DNA of 64,000 nucleotides from UBA3792 sp045114775 (GCA_045114775.1 JBGULC010000028.1:62001-126000); one strand, 5' to 3'. Counted from the first letter of the stretch, positions 24,763 through 35,821 are shown. Notes: generated from the letters alone by a model not told the origin. Translations and numbers: made by a program.

Positions 24763-27700
24763 TCAGTTCCGTACCGGGAGCTCCCGGATCAAGCCGACCA
24801 CATAGCGCAGGATCGCTGCCGCATCCGCCGCGGTAACGCTGCCGTCACCGTCGACCTCCGCATTGAGCGCGCCGCGCTTTGTGAGCGCCGACAGACCGAC
24901 GATCGAGCGCAGGACAAGCGCCGCGTCCGCCGCCGTGATCATGCCGTCGCAGTTTGCGTCGCCGTACAGGATCGCATCGAACGTGATGCTGCCGTCCGCG
25001 GTTCCCGCTTCGAGTTCAACCACACTGCCGTTCGCCGCGAATCCGATCGAGCTGCCTGTTCCGAGTGTGTTCTCGGTGAACGCGACATCCGTCTTCTCCG
25101 CATCTCCGGTCTTTGCAAACCAGAGCGTCAGCACTTCCTCGCCGTTTTGGACGAGCTGTTCCGTATCGGACGCCCAGACCGCGGAGATCTTTCCGTTCTT
25201 GTCGTTGACCGTCCAGTCGAACGTGCCTTCCGTCTTGCGGAGCGCAAGGACTGCCGGATCGTATGCGAGGAAGATCTGCGCGCTGCTCACATAGGAGCCG
25301 CCCTCCGGCAGATCCTCAACGTGTACGTCGTAGCGATACAGGACCTCGCCGTCGACGATCTCGTATTCGTCGTTGCCGACGACGTCTTCGCCGGCGAACG
25401 TCACGGCAGTCGGCGCTTCGGGCTGCGGCTTGGGCGTGACGGTGATCGTTGCCTGTACCGTCGTGCCGGTTGCTACATGCGTCGCATAAAGCGTCGTTGT
25501 GCCTCCGCCGATACCGAGCACCTTGCCGTCGCTGATCTGCGCGATCTCGAGGTCCTCGACCGTATATGCTACGTCAGCGCTGCTGCCGAACTTGTTGCCG
25601 AGATCCATTGTAAAGACGATATCCGCGGTTTCATCTTCCCTGACCGCAACATCCTTAAGCGTCATGTTCATCGGCTGCGTCTGCACGAAGCAGTCATACG
25701 CGATGTCGCCGACGTATCGACGGCCGGTGTAGTCGATATCATCATAGGTCTCTACGTATTCTCTCGTGACGGCGAACGAAGCGTCGATGAAGCCGTAGCG
25801 CTGCACCATTTCGATCGTGACCGGGACTGCGATGTCCATCTCGCGGGTCTCGCCCGGCTGGATCGGCGTCTCGAACGGCACGTGTACCAGCGTAAGCGCA
25901 TCTTTGTCGACATCCATGATCAGGTTCTCGGGGCCCTTCCAATCGATCGTCAGCATGTCGTCTTCGCTGGACGGCGCATTGCCCGTGTTCTTGATTTCGA
26001 ACGAGGCACGGAAGCCGTCGTTGGTCTGATAGGTCACGATGTTCTCAATGCGGTAATCCGGATCGGAAAGCAGGGGCTCGGAGACGTACTCCGCCGTGTT
26101 GGTAAAGTAGACGCCCTCCTCCTTGAGCTCCTTCGTGACCGCCTTGAACGTCAGTCCTTCAACGCTGTCGGGCATCGTATACGCGAATTCGTGGATCCTT
26201 GCGTTGTTCGGACGCAGCGCATCGGTCGATTCGATCGTGCCGATCTGCGTTTCGGTTCCGTTCTTATCCACCGCATACAGCGTCAGCATATAGCCCGGCG
26301 CCGTGGTCAGACCGTTGTTGGACGCCTTGACTGTGATGACGGTATCCTCGCCGCCGATCGGATGATCGAGCGTCAGAGCGGATGCCTCGCCGTCCTCGTT
26401 GGGCTGCCGGATTTCGATCTCCTCGGGTTCGACTGCGCCGCAGGGCTCCATCACGGTCGCAGCCAGCGTCATTTCGGTGATCACAAGCGGGTCAAAGTCG
26501 ACTTCGCCGTTGTAGTTGATGCCGTCCTCGGCAGGGGTATCCGTCTCCGGAATGACCAGCTCCTGCCTGAAGCGGTTGTGGACCACCATGAGGTTCTCGC
26601 CCGTCATGGTGACGGCGAGCTCGTCGTTGAAGTATCCGTCTCTGGTGAGCTGATACGGCTTCGACCAGCCGGTGCTGCCGAGATCTGCGTCGGGCGCGTC
26701 AGCCTCCTCGTCGGTCAACACCCTGCCGTTGGAGATCAGGCTCGTTGCAAAGATCTCCTGCGAAACGGCCGCGTTCTCATCCGCCGGATCGCCGTCGACA
26801 ACGGTGTCGGTCCAAAGAATGAACAAGCTGCCGTTGGCGTCCTCGACCACGCGGTAGTCTGCGGACTGTCTGGATTCGTTGCCGTCCTTGGGTCTCAAAC
26901 CGGTCTCGGTCGGATCCGCGTAGGTCGAATCGCCGCCGTCGCCCTTGATCTTCAGCGTGCCGTCCGGATTGATGCCCTGCTGCATAAGCTGCGTGACGTC
27001 GATGTAGACCACGCCTTTGTTGTCGCGGTACCAGAACAGCTTGGTGTGCGTCGCTTCCTCCTCCGTGCTGAGCTGCGCGTCCTTGGAGCGGAAGAACTGC
27101 GGCAGCGTGTCCGCCACGTCGTCGTCGGTGATGCGAATACGGTACTTCGTCTCATGCTGCTCGAAGTTGTAGACCTGCAGATACAGCTCCTTGTCTTCGT
27201 AAGTGTCGTTGCTGCCGTCCGTATCCACGGTGTAGGCGTAGACCGCAAGACCGTTGTAGCCGATCGCCGTGAAGTCCGGGATCGCATATGCGACCGTGCC
27301 GCCGTTTCCGTCCGTGTAGGTCGGACCGACCAGCGAGCGCTGACCGCCGAAATTGTCGATCATGTACTGCTCGTTTGCCGTATTGCCGTGGAATTCGGCA
27401 AAGTAGAAGTTGTTGAAGAGCCACCCTTCGGGAACCACTCTGCCGTCCGTATCGACGTCCTCTTCCGCATTGTAGATCATGTAGAACACGCGGCAGTCAT
27501 TGACGTACGGGTTCGCGAGCGTCGCGCCGTCCGTGGTGGTGTTGCCGCTCTTGACGTAGTAGACGATCGCGTCGCCGCTGATCTTGTCGCAGACTACGGT
27601 CGGCATGCAGTCGTAATAGCCCTTCTCGGCGCCGTCCTTGATGCGATGGTCGTTGGTGATCTTGACCGGCTCGTCCATCGTGATCGAACCGTCCTCGCCG

Positions 27701-30700
27701 ATTGTCGCAAGCGCCGCATAGACTTCCATGCTGTTCAGGTAGTCCGTAACCTCTGTATTCTCGTCGATATCGTTGCTTCCGGTGGAGACCCACGCGACCA
27801 GCACGTTGCCGTCCTTCGTTTCCGCGATGGAAGGCTGGAAGTCCGCCGTATCGTCCACAGAGACCGGGACCGGGTTGCTCCAGACGCCGTTCTTGTAGGT
27901 CGCGAGCTTCAGCGTGGTGCGCTGATATTCGCCCTTCGCGTTGTCGCTGTCGATGAACGCAAGTACGACGGTGCCGTCATCCAGGGTAATGAGCTGCGAA
28001 TCCGCACGTTCATACGCGTTCTCCGCAAGGATCTGCGTGGAGCCCGGCGCGAACGCGTAGCGCGTCGCGTTCTTTCCGCCGACCCAGGTGGAATCCGTGC
28101 CGCTGCCTTGGCGGAGGCGGAAGCCCTGCGACGAGGTCGACTTCCTCATGCCCGGCTCCTGATTGCCGACCACCTCTTCCGGGTTATCGGCATAATGCTT
28201 GAAGAATCCGAACGGCTTGCCGGCAAGCTCGATCACGACCGGAACCGAGAACAGGAACAGGTCGACGATGATGCCCGCCGAGACGCTGAGGTACAGACCG
28301 AACGCCCCGTACTTGTTATTCGGTTCCCAGGCGCCCATGGCGTTGGCCCTTGCCACCAGTCGTATGCCGATGACATCGCAAAGCCCGACGCCGAGACTGA
28401 ACTGAATATAACCCTGCAAACGGACGCCGCCGTCGAAGCGGGTCCCCGAATTTGCATAGTCGACCTGTGACTGCTGCGCCTCGTCCAGCGTAACGGACGT
28501 CTCCAGATCGCAGCCGCCGCCGATGAACGCCATGAGATAGGCCTCGATCTCGATCCCAAAATACGCCGGTATGAATACGAGGGGAATGATCGTGTAGAAC
28601 GCCACCTTGAACCCGCCGTTCACGCAGAAGTAAGCGCCCATGCCGGAGAATTTCAGCACCGTCTTTTCGATGCCGTTCGCGTAGATCGTGAAGTAATGGA
28701 AGTTGAAGTACGCGCCGATCATGACGTCAAACCTCCACTGCGGACTGCCGAAGCTCGCAAGGGACAGTTTCCTGCCCAGTTCCTTTGCAAACTTGGCTTT
28801 CTCATGCAGCGTACCGACCTTGTTCCAGGAGTCCTTGAGTCCTTTCCAGAAGGTGCCGAACGGATTGGCCATGGAGAAGGTGCTCTTCCAGTAATCATCC
28901 GTTCCGTCCTGACCCGGCTGGTCCGAGTGGAAGGAACTGATATGCGTTCCCTTGACCGTGTCATAGATCTGCACGACCGACACGCCGAAATACAGACGGT
29001 AGCCCTGCGGGATGCGCATGCATCCGACCGTTACGAACGGGAACGGAAGCGCCATGCCCGTGCTGCCGATCAGAGGCAGCTCCGGATAGGTTATCGTCAC
29101 CGGGCTCGTGAAGGTCTGCTTCGGCGGGATCTCCATGGCGAGCGGGTTGTAGAAGTTGATGCCGGTATAGACGTCGGAATACTGGTAGCTGTCCGCGAAG
29201 TTTCCGATGACCGGGTCAATCTCGCCGATCGCCGTGATTTTGTTCGTGACGCTGCCGGCGTTGACGTCCGCCTGCGTGACGTAATACCAGTACTTGACCG
29301 TGACGGATTCGTCGAGATCCAGAACCGACATATCGGGCGAGGTGACCTGCTCCAGATCGGTCAGCGACTGGTTGATCCTGATGTTGCCGAGACGAACGCC
29401 GCCGGTATTCGTGATCCTGATCGTATAGGTGATCGGATCGCCGACCTGAAGATCCTCCGTCGGATCCGCCGTCGCTTCGACCGTCAGCTCGGGTTTCGGT
29501 TCTTCCGCTTCGCGCGTATTCGGATCGACGACGGAACCGTTTGCGCCCGTTGTGACGATGACCGTCGCTTCGTTGGAGGTGACCGTCTCGGGCTCCGGCA
29601 GCAGTTCGACCGCTTCCTGCAGATCGGTCAGAAGCGCGTCCGCCGCGGACATACGGTTGGTGATGACTCGGATATACAGCTTGTCGCCGGGGTCGACCGA
29701 GAATCCGCCCTCCGTTTCGGGTTCGGGCTCGTCCGGATCAGGTTCAGGCGCGTCCGGATCGATCTCGATCGGAGCGGCGATTTCGAATTCGACCGTGGAC
29801 CGGAAGATGTATACGCCTCTCGACTCATCGTATTCATCGGGTTTGACAAGCTCGTATTCACCCTTGTAGACGTCGTTCGCGTCGTAAACCACGAGCTGGA
29901 TCCCGAGAGGCGCCTCGACCTTTCTCGTTTCGAGAACGCCCATCGGCGTGGTCAGGGAGACCGCATACGGACGCGGACTGATCTCGATCGTCATCTGCGC
30001 ATTCTTGCCCATCGGAAGGATCGGAATGAACTTTCCGTCGGCAATCTCGTACGCCGGATCGCTCATCACGCCGGTGATCTGGATCCCCTTGAAGATGTTT
30101 GCCGTGACCGGGCTGACGCCGTTCGGGAAATTCGCCGAGATGTCGATCGCGGCGTCATTTTCTCCCGTCGGCATGGGGACCTCGTAGAGCATGGCGGTGC
30201 CGTTGACGGAAACGAGGTAGCGCAGATATTTGTTCTCCTCGCCCGTGCCCGGGACCGGTCCCGCGGTCACTTTGCCGTCCTGGTCCGCCGTGCCGCCCGC
30301 GGAGCCCGCGGTGATCACCGCGCCGACCGCCGGACGGTTCGACATGCTGCCCGCGCCTCTGTCCTTCAGGTTGTAATCCATGTACCGGAAAGTACCCGTC
30401 AGCGTAACGGAGCCGTGCTGCGGCGCCGCCGTCAGGTCGATGATGTTCCGGTCGGGCAGCGTGCCGGGCTTGAAGTACAGCGTGTTCTGCGTGTACGTGC
30501 GGGCGACGTTTCGATCCGTCCAGACCGCGACCCAGCCCTTTTGCGGATTCACGGTGATCGGATAAAGCTTGCCCGCAACCGTCTTGTCCTCGCTGGCAAA
30601 GGTGTAGTAGGTGTAGCCCGCTTCAACGGTCGTATCGCCCGCCCGCTTGAGCAGACCGGCGGAAAGGCTGGCCGTGTCGAATTTTGCAAGATCGGAGGTC

Positions 30701-33558
30701 TTGACGCGGACCGTGATCTTGTTGTCCTTTTTCTGGATATTCGGCTCAACCACGACCTCCACCGCGCAGAGCCGCTTCGTGTTCGGTTCGCCTGCGATGT
30801 AGATCGGCTGGTCGTCCCAAAACACCCGCGGATCGGCTTCGTAATCCGCTTCGGCGCCGCTGACCTTATAATACTGGTTAGCGCCGACGACCTTATTGAA
30901 ATTGTTCGCGTCGGGATCCAGGATCTCGATGGAGGTCAGCGCAAGCGTGTCGCCCTTGTGGAAGCTGACGTCTCCCGCCTTGATCTCCATGGTCTCGCCT
31001 GCCGGAACGACGTATTCCATCGTGCTGATGGTAAACTTCACGTCGTAGCTGTACGGGTTCCGCAGAATGACCTTTGAATCGATGTAGTCGAACGCCGGCT
31101 TGATGTACAGCTTGCTGTAGTTTGCATAGCCGACCGTATTTGCAAGCCCTGTGTTTTCGACGATCGAATCTCTGAAATACTGATCGCGCCCTCCGCCGAA
31201 CATCTCATTCATCATCTCGTTCGAAAGCGTGAACGTAATGGAATGGTTGGATGCGCTTTGGTTGCTGCCGAGCTGATAGATCGTCGTGCCGTTTTCCCGG
31301 ACCCAGTTCAACTCCTTCATGTAAGCGAACTGCGTGACGTTGGAGTCGGAGACGTCCTGCACGGTGATGCTGTCGTCCGCAATGAGCAGCACGTCCTTTC
31401 CGCTGTCGACGATGGAAGATTTCGTCGCAACGCCGGCGTCGCCGTTCCGGGCGCCGTTCTCCTGCAGGAACAGAAGCCCGTCCGCCTGCTTCAGGTTAAA
31501 CTGGAACATGCGCTTGATCGGCTGGATCCTGGAGATATACAGGTGGTTGCAGTCGTCGCACTGACCGCGGTTGTAGATGCCGATCCACTGCGGTCTGACG
31601 CCGTTAGGTGCGAGGTCAATGACGTATTTGCTCGGGAACATGTTCAGGGTCTTCTCGCCGAAGCTCGCTTTGGAATCATAAGAAAGCTCCTTTGCACTGT
31701 CCTTCGAACTCCTGGTCATTGTTTTCATCCAATCGGTAGGCTCGTCTCCGCCCTCAAACGTGACTTTCATGTATGCGTGATCGCCCGTGCGGGCCCACGT
31801 AACCTGCGCGCCCGCGATCGCGTACGGAGAGTTCTTGCTGCCGATCTGATAGATAACGCCTACAAGGCCCTTGCGGTCTCGGTACCAGTGTTGATCCGTC
31901 CACATCAGGTCCCATGCCTGTTTCTTGCTGTCGTACTTATCGTTGCCGCCGAACTGATTGTCCTCGTGGCCGTGATAATACGGCGCGTCAATTCGGACTT
32001 CGTCCATCAGCTCGGGTCTGCTGAGCTCACGCCGCACCGGCTCCGTGCCGTCCTTCGTGTCGCTGACAGTTCTCTTGTCGGAAACGCTGCCGGGGTCCGT
32101 GGTGAAAGCGTCTTCCGCTTTCTTTTCCGAATAGGTGCCCTTCATCGTGACCGTCGCGTGATCGACGCCGATCGTGCAGCCCGCGTCCGCCTCAAGGGAA
32201 AGACCGAACGAAGCGTCGCCCTTGAAGTACTCCGTGCGCACGGGAATAGTGACCGTGAGCGTCGGAATGCCGAACGGGAAGATGAGGGTCTGATCGACCT
32301 CGGAATAGTCCCTGCCCATGACCGCATTGCCTTCGCCGGTGGTCTTTACGGTGCCGCCGACGACGAAATTGATCGCGCCGGTACGCTCGACCGTGATCAC
32401 GACGCTTTCCTCGCCGGGCGTATGGACGTATTCGACCTGACTGAAGGAAAGCACACACTCCTCGGGTTCTTCGTCGTCGAGGATCGTGATCGCGCACGCG
32501 CTTGCCGCGCTGTTCGTGGTCGTGCCGCTCGGCGCGCCGAGCATCAGGTAGAACATCCTGTTGCCGTCGCTCCTATCGTTGTTCAGCGGAATGATCTCAA
32601 TATACTTGGAGGTTTCGCCCGGCGCAAAGGTGATCTCGACGTATGCGCCGACCACGGCGTCGGTCAGGACGTTTGCGACCTTCTGCAGATCCTGGAACAG
32701 ATCCGTGCTCGAGGTCAGCCGCTGCGAAATCGCGTCCTCGCCGGTAAACAGGTTCGACGCCCGCTGCACGGGATCGAGACCGTCATCCGGTTCGCCGATC
32801 GTCACGGTTTCGGATCCGTCGGTGACGACCACGTTGGGATCGGACTCAATCGCCGGTTCCTCTGCGGGTTCCTCCGCCGGTTCTTCTGTGGGTTCCTCCG
32901 CCGGTTCCGCTGCGGGCTCTTCCGCCGGTTCCGCTGCGAGCTCTTCCGCGGGTTCCTCCGCGGGCTTCTCCGCATCCTCGCCGTACAGTTCCTCTACCGC
33001 TTCGGCATAGGGATTTTCGCCGTCGTATTTCTCGTCAAGGCCGCTCTGTTCCTCCAGGAACTCCAGCGCTTCATTGACACCCTCCTGAAGCTCCGCCAGC
33101 GCTTCGGGATCGTTCATGATCTCCTCCTTCGCGGTCTCGTAATCCTCGAGCGGCATCTGGCCGTATTCGGAATCTTCCATCATCTCCGCCAGGGACATGT
33201 TGTAATCCGGGTTTACGACCTCCTCCTCGGTGCCGCGTACACGGACGATATAGTCCTCGCCGTATTTCGCCGTCATATCGGAGATCCTGACAAGCGCCGT
33301 GGATTCGCTTTCCGCACTTCCGCCGCGTCCGATGCGCAGCAGATAGATCGCGTTGGCGTTTTCTTCGATCTCAACCGCCGGTGCGGTCAGATAGAAGACG
33401 TCGTGCATAAGGACGTCCTCCCCGAGCTCGATCTCGGGGATGAAAACATCCTGCCGCTCGTCCTTCACGGCATCCGCGATCGTTCTCATCGGCAGAATGC
33501 CGATCAGCATGAGAAGCGCGATCGCCGTGCTCAGGATTTTGGTCCATCTGTTTGTCAT
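24763..33558 (-). CDS. giant secreted multidomain protein with Calx-beta, adhesin-like, cohesin-like and dockerin modules
   Basis: 2931 residues from MTNRWTKILST (GGAGG upstream). A signal peptide (TAIALLMLIGILPMRTIADA) is followed by an acidic region, a Glu/Pro/Ala repeat at about 195-236, two Calx-beta-type segments (~300-480), a large unassigned region, a DUF11-like module (~1350-1450), another large unassigned region, CARDB-like modules (~2390-2550), a BIG2-like module (~2630-2710), a cohesin-like beta domain (~2715-2860) and a C-terminal dockerin with two calcium loops (DANCDGMITAADAALVLRSI and EVDGDGSVTAADAAAILRYV). No catalytic motif was recognised. It probably assembles on the cell surface or in a cohesin-dockerin complex. 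It lies 70 bases after the second NHLM transporter gene, with no strong terminator between. Confidence 0.88.
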   Translation of the reverse strand: MTNRWTKILSTAIALLMLIGILPMRTIADAVKDERQDVFIPEIELGEDVLMHDVFYLTAPAVEIEENANAIYLLRIGRGGSAESESTALVRISDMTAKYGEDYIVRVRGTEEEVVNPDYNMSLAEMMEDSEYGQMPLEDYETAKEEIMNDPEALAELQEGVNEALEFLEEQSGLDEKYDGENPYAEAVEELYGEDAEKPAEEPAEELAAEPAEEPAAEPAEEPTEEPAEEPAEEPAIESDPNVVVTDGSETVTIGEPDDGLDPVQRASNLFTGEDAISQRLTSSTDLFQDLQKVANVLTDAVVGAYVEITFAPGETSKYIEIIPLNNDRSDGNRMFYLMLGAPSGTTTNSAASACAITILDDEEPEECVLSFSQVEYVHTPGEESVVITVERTGAINFVVGGTVKTTGEGNAVMGRDYSEVDQTLIFPFGIPTLTVTIPVRTEYFKGDASFGLSLEADAGCTIGVDHATVTMKGTYSEKKAEDAFTTDPGSVSDKRTVSDTKDGTEPVRRELSRPELMDEVRIDAPYYHGHEDNQFGGNDKYDSKKQAWDLMWTDQHWYRDRKGLVGVIYQIGSKNSPYAIAGAQVTWARTGDHAYMKVTFEGGDEPTDWMKTMTRSSKDSAKELSYDSKASFGEKTLNMFPSKYVIDLAPNGVRPQWIGIYNRGQCDDCNHLYISRIQPIKRMFQFNLKQADGLLFLQENGARNGDAGVATKSSIVDSGKDVLLIADDSITVQDVSDSNVTQFAYMKELNWVRENGTTIYQLGSNQSASNHSITFTLSNEMMNEMFGGGRDQYFRDSIVENTGLANTVGYANYSKLYIKPAFDYIDSKVILRNPYSYDVKFTISTMEYVVPAGETMEIKAGDVSFHKGDTLALTSIEILDPDANNFNKVVGANQYYKVSGAEADYEADPRVFWDDQPIYIAGEPNTKRLCAVEVVVEPNIQKKDNKITVRVKTSDLAKFDTASLSAGLLKRAGDTTVEAGYTYYTFASEDKTVAGKLYPITVNPQKGWVAVWTDRNVARTYTQNTLYFKPGTLPDRNIIDLTAAPQHGSVTLTGTFRYMDYNLKDRGAGSMSNRPAVGAVITAGSAGGTADQDGKVTAGPVPGTGEENKYLRYLVSVNGTAMLYEVPMPTGENDAAIDISANFPNGVSPVTANIFKGIQITGVMSDPAYEIADGKFIPILPMGKNAQMTIEISPRPYAVSLTTPMGVLETRKVEAPLGIQLVVYDANDVYKGEYELVKPDEYDESRGVYIFRSTVEFEIAAPIEIDPDAPEPDPDEPEPETEGGFSVDPGDKLYIRVITNRMSAADALLTDLQEAVELLPEPETVTSNEATVIVTTGANGSVVDPNTREAEEPKPELTVEATADPTEDLQVGDPITYTIRITNTGGVRLGNIRINQSLTDLEQVTSPDMSVLDLDESVTVKYWYYVTQADVNAGSVTNKITAIGEIDPVIGNFADSYQYSDVYTGINFYNPLAMEIPPKQTFTSPVTITYPELPLIGSTGMALPFPFVTVGCMRIPQGYRLYFGVSVVQIYDTVKGTHISSFHSDQPGQDGTDDYWKSTFSMANPFGTFWKGLKDSWNKVGTLHEKAKFAKELGRKLSLASFGSPQWRFDVMIGAYFNFHYFTIYANGIEKTVLKFSGMGAYFCVNGGFKVAFYTIIPLVFIPAYFGIEIEAYLMAFIGGGCDLETSVTLDEAQQSQVDYANSGTRFDGGVRLQGYIQFSLGVGLCDVIGIRLVARANAMGAWEPNNKYGAFGLYLSVSAGIIVDLFLFSVPVVIELAGKPFGFFKHYADNPEEVVGNQEPGMRKSTSSQGFRLRQGSGTDSTWVGGKNATRYAFAPGSTQILAENAYERADSQLITLDDGTVVLAFIDSDNAKGEYQRTTLKLATYKNGVWSNPVPVSVDDTADFQPSIAETKDGNVLVAWVSTGSNDIDENTEVTDYLNSMEVYAALATIGEDGSITMDEPVKITNDHRIKDGAEKGYYDCMPTVVCDKISGDAIVYYVKSGNTTTDGATLANPYVNDCRVFYMIYNAEEDVDTDGRVVPEGWLFNNFYFAEFHGNTANEQYMIDNFGGQRSLVGPTYTDGNGGTVAYAIPDFTAIGYNGLAVYAYTVDTDGSNDTYEDKELYLQVYNFEQHETKYRIRITDDDVADTLPQFFRSKDAQLSTEEEATHTKLFWYRDNKGVVYIDVTQLMQQGINPDGTLKIKGDGGDSTYADPTETGLRPKDGNESRQSADYRVVEDANGSLFILWTDTVVDGDPADENAAVSQEIFATSLISNGRVLTDEEADAPDADLGSTGWSKPYQLTRDGYFNDELAVTMTGENLMVVHNRFRQELVIPETDTPAEDGINYNGEVDFDPLVITEMTLAATVMEPCGAVEPEEIEIRQPNEDGEASALTLDHPIGGEDTVITVKASNNGLTTAPGYMLTLYAVDKNGTETQIGTIESTDALRPNNARIHEFAYTMPDSVEGLTFKAVTKELKEEGVYFTNTAEYVSEPLLSDPDYRIENIVTYQTNDGFRASFEIKNTGNAPSSEDDMLTIDWKGPENLIMDVDKDALTLVHVPFETPIQPGETREMDIAVPVTIEMVQRYGFIDASFAVTREYVETYDDIDYTGRRYVGDIAYDCFVQTQPMNMTLKDVAVREDETADIVFTMDLGNKFGSSADVAYTVEDLEIAQISDGKVLGIGGGTTTLYATHVATGTTVQATITVTPKPQPEAPTAVTFAGEDVVGNDEYEIVDGEVLYRYDVHVEDLPEGGSYVSSAQIFLAYDPAVLALRKTEGTFDWTVNDKNGKISAVWASDTEQLVQNGEEVLTLWFAKTGDAEKTDVAFTENTLGTGSSIGFAANGSVVELEAGTADGSITFDAILYGDANCDGMITAADAALVLRSIVGLSALTKRGALNAEVDGDGSVTAADAAAILRYVVGLIRELPVRN
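32850..32975 (-). repeat. coding tandem repeat (Glu-Pro-Ala units) in the giant protein
   Basis: About ten imperfect copies of a 12-base unit encoding AEEP-like tetrapeptides (EPAEEPAAEPAEEPTEEP). Such stretches act as extended spacers in surface proteins and are prone to length variation between strains. Confidence 0.85.
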
Positions 33559-33628
33559 GTGGGATTCCTCCTTACCTTCTCTCAATACCCGAACCGCGCC
33601 GTAAAAGCACGGTCTGTTTCTTCCGTCG

Positions 33629-35812
33629 TTAAGATTCGATCAGCTGCCGCTTCATCAGATCGACAAAAAGACCGTTCTTTGCGATCAGCTCGTCGAAGCT
33701 TCCTTCCTCAACGATTCTTCCTCCGTCGATCACGATGATCCGGTTGCAGTGCCTGACGGTGGAGATCCTGTGCGCGATCACGATGCGCGTGCAGCGCATC
33801 GCATCCAGCGCGTCGGATACTTTCTTCTGCGCAACGTTGTCCAGCGCCGACGTCGCCTCGTCGAACACCAGCACCTTCGGCTTCGCCGCGATCACCCGCG
33901 CGATCAGAATCCGCTGCTTCTGTCCGCCGGACAGCGTGCCGCGCCCCTCTGAAACGAACGTACGCATGCCCATCGGCATTTCGCGGATGTCGTCGGCGAT
34001 GCCCGCCTTCTCCGCGGCGTCCCACGCTTCCTCCACGGAAAGCCCCGGCTTCATGGCTGCGATGTTGCTGTAGATATCGCCGGGAAACAGATCGTTGTTC
34101 TGCAGCACGGTCCCGATCATCTTATGGAGACAGGAAAGATTCAGATTGCGGAGATTTTTACCGTCGAAGAAAACAGCGCCGGTTTCCGGCTTCTCAAAAC
34201 CGAGGATCAGCCGCATCAGCGTGGATTTGCCGCAGCCGCTCTTTCCGACAACCGCGACGTATTCTTTCGGATTGATCCTCAAAGACACGTTCTGAAAGAC
34301 GTACGGAGCATCCTTGTCGTAGCGGAACGAAACGCGGTCGAGGTCGATCCTGCCGGTCAGCTTCGTTATGATCTCCTTGTCCTTCGTTTCCTCCGGAGCC
34401 GTTTTCAGGATCGGCTCCGCGATCTTCAGCAGCGGACGGATCTGATACGCCGTAAACGTGACGCCGAACGCGGCGGTCACCATGCTGACGATGGAACCGT
34501 ACGCCGCGGAAAACGCAAAGAACGAGGGCGCGTCCACTTCGTGTTTGAGCGCGAGCCGGTAAACAAGAATCATGGAAAGGAGACCGATCCCCGAGGTTAC
34601 GGCGCTGCTGATCTTGATCAGCAGCGGAGGACGGTAGACCAGTCCTGCCTTTTCCGAATACAGCTTCATCCACCGTGCGAACATCCGCTTTTCCGCGCCG
34701 ACGAGCCGGATCTTCCGGACGCCGGTAATCAGGGAATAGCTGAAACTCGCCTCTTCTGCCTGGATCTCCATGCTCCGCTCATAAAATTTCCGTTCCATGC
34801 GGATCATGATCAGCGACAAGAGAAGCATCACCAGAACGTACGCGACCGCCGCCGGCAGCAGTGCGCGTGCCTGACGGTAGATCACGAAAAAGTACAGAAG
34901 AGACGTAATCAGCGTTAATCCCATCGTCGTCGTGACGTTCAGATACTGCTCCGCAAAACTTACGATGGCGTCCGCGCGCGTTTTCATCTCGCCCGCGCCG
35001 AAACGCTGAAAGAACCCGACGGGGAGCGACAGCAGGCGCGTCATCACCGCAGTGCGTACTGCGGTGAGCGTTTTCTGCATCTGTCTCCCGGTGAGAAGCC
35101 CTTTCACGACGCTGAACAGATGCATGGAGACCAGAATACAAATCATGCAGACGGAAACCCCGATCAGCGGTTCGGCGCTTCCGGAGCCGGCCACAGGTCC
35201 TGTCAGCAGCTTGACGAGATACGGCAGGATCAGCCCGATCGCCAGGACGAGGAGCCGTGACGCGTTGAGCAGGAGTCGTTCGCCCAAGGGAACCGATTTC
35301 CGGATAAAGCGGATCAGTTCGATCGGCTCAATTTCCTTTTGCGGGAACGGACGGCAGAAGCTCAACGCCGCCGTTTCGAACCTCGCCGCGCTGCGTCGTG
35401 TGACCCGCAGCCGTTTTTTTGTCACCGGATCGTTGAAACTGTATCCGCCGAAGTGTCCGGGGATCAACGCGACGGGCGTCTGATTGTCCTTCGTGAACGC
35501 GAGGATCGGTCCGAATGCGTCGAGGTACCAGCTGTCTTTCAGCTCGACCTCGCGGTACATCATGCCGTACGCCTGCTGATAGTACTCCGTGAGATCGGAA
35601 ATGTCGACGAAGCTCTCCGGTATGTCGAGCGGTCTCAATTCGAAAAACTGCAGGATCTCGTCGATCGCATTCTTCGCGACGTCCCGCTTGTCCTCGTTCC
35701 GGATGATCGGGCGTGACCCGAGAACGACGCCCGCGATCTCGTCGAAAGAATTCTCCAGAAGCCGCTGGTCCGTATTATTCCGTTCATTCAGTTGTTCCTT
35801 AAACAAGCTCAT
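33629..35812 (-). CDS. NHLM-type bacteriocin/peptide ABC transporter, ATP-binding/permease without peptidase domain
   Basis: 727 residues. The N-terminal ~130 residues are a non-peptidase accessory domain typical of the second NHLM transporter (ends LIPGHFGGYSFNDPVTKKRL). A six-helix type I ABC membrane domain follows, then an ATPase with Walker A VVGKSGCGKSTLM, signature TLSGGQKQRI and Walker B VLVFDEATSALD. In NHLM systems (nitrile-hydratase-leader microcin) this protein pairs with the C39-containing transporter encoded just upstream. The start codon lies 9 bases past the stop of that gene. It exports a small peptide whose leader is removed by its partner. Confidence 0.93.
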   Translation of the reverse strand: MSLFKEQLNERNNTDQRLLENSFDEIAGVVLGSRPIIRNEDKRDVAKNAIDEILQFFELRPLDIPESFVDISDLTEYYQQAYGMMYREVELKDSWYLDAFGPILAFTKDNQTPVALIPGHFGGYSFNDPVTKKRLRVTRRSAARFETAALSFCRPFPQKEIEPIELIRFIRKSVPLGERLLLNASRLLVLAIGLILPYLVKLLTGPVAGSGSAEPLIGVSVCMICILVSMHLFSVVKGLLTGRQMQKTLTAVRTAVMTRLLSLPVGFFQRFGAGEMKTRADAIVSFAEQYLNVTTTMGLTLITSLLYFFVIYRQARALLPAAVAYVLVMLLLSLIMIRMERKFYERSMEIQAEEASFSYSLITGVRKIRLVGAEKRMFARWMKLYSEKAGLVYRPPLLIKISSAVTSGIGLLSMILVYRLALKHEVDAPSFFAFSAAYGSIVSMVTAAFGVTFTAYQIRPLLKIAEPILKTAPEETKDKEIITKLTGRIDLDRVSFRYDKDAPYVFQNVSLRINPKEYVAVVGKSGCGKSTLMRLILGFEKPETGAVFFDGKNLRNLNLSCLHKMIGTVLQNNDLFPGDIYSNIAAMKPGLSVEEAWDAAEKAGIADDIREMPMGMRTFVSEGRGTLSGGQKQRILIARVIAAKPKVLVFDEATSALDNVAQKKVSDALDAMRCTRIVIAHRISTVRHCNRIIVIDGGRIVEEGSFDELIAKNGLFVDLMKRQLIES

Positions 35813-35821
35813 GACGGTGCC

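Noticed and set aside
32850..32975. The regular short repeat as a possible CRISPR or non-coding repeat array
   Set aside because: It stays in frame within the giant protein and encodes AEEP-type tetrapeptides with no unique spacers.
24751..33738. Very long open frames on the plus strand (over 1200, 790 and 830 codons) opposite the giant protein gene
   Set aside because: They are antisense shadows of a GC-rich gene: Arg/Val/Asp/Leu-heavy, no domains, no ribosome binding sites. The minus strand encodes clear modular domains with a signal peptide.
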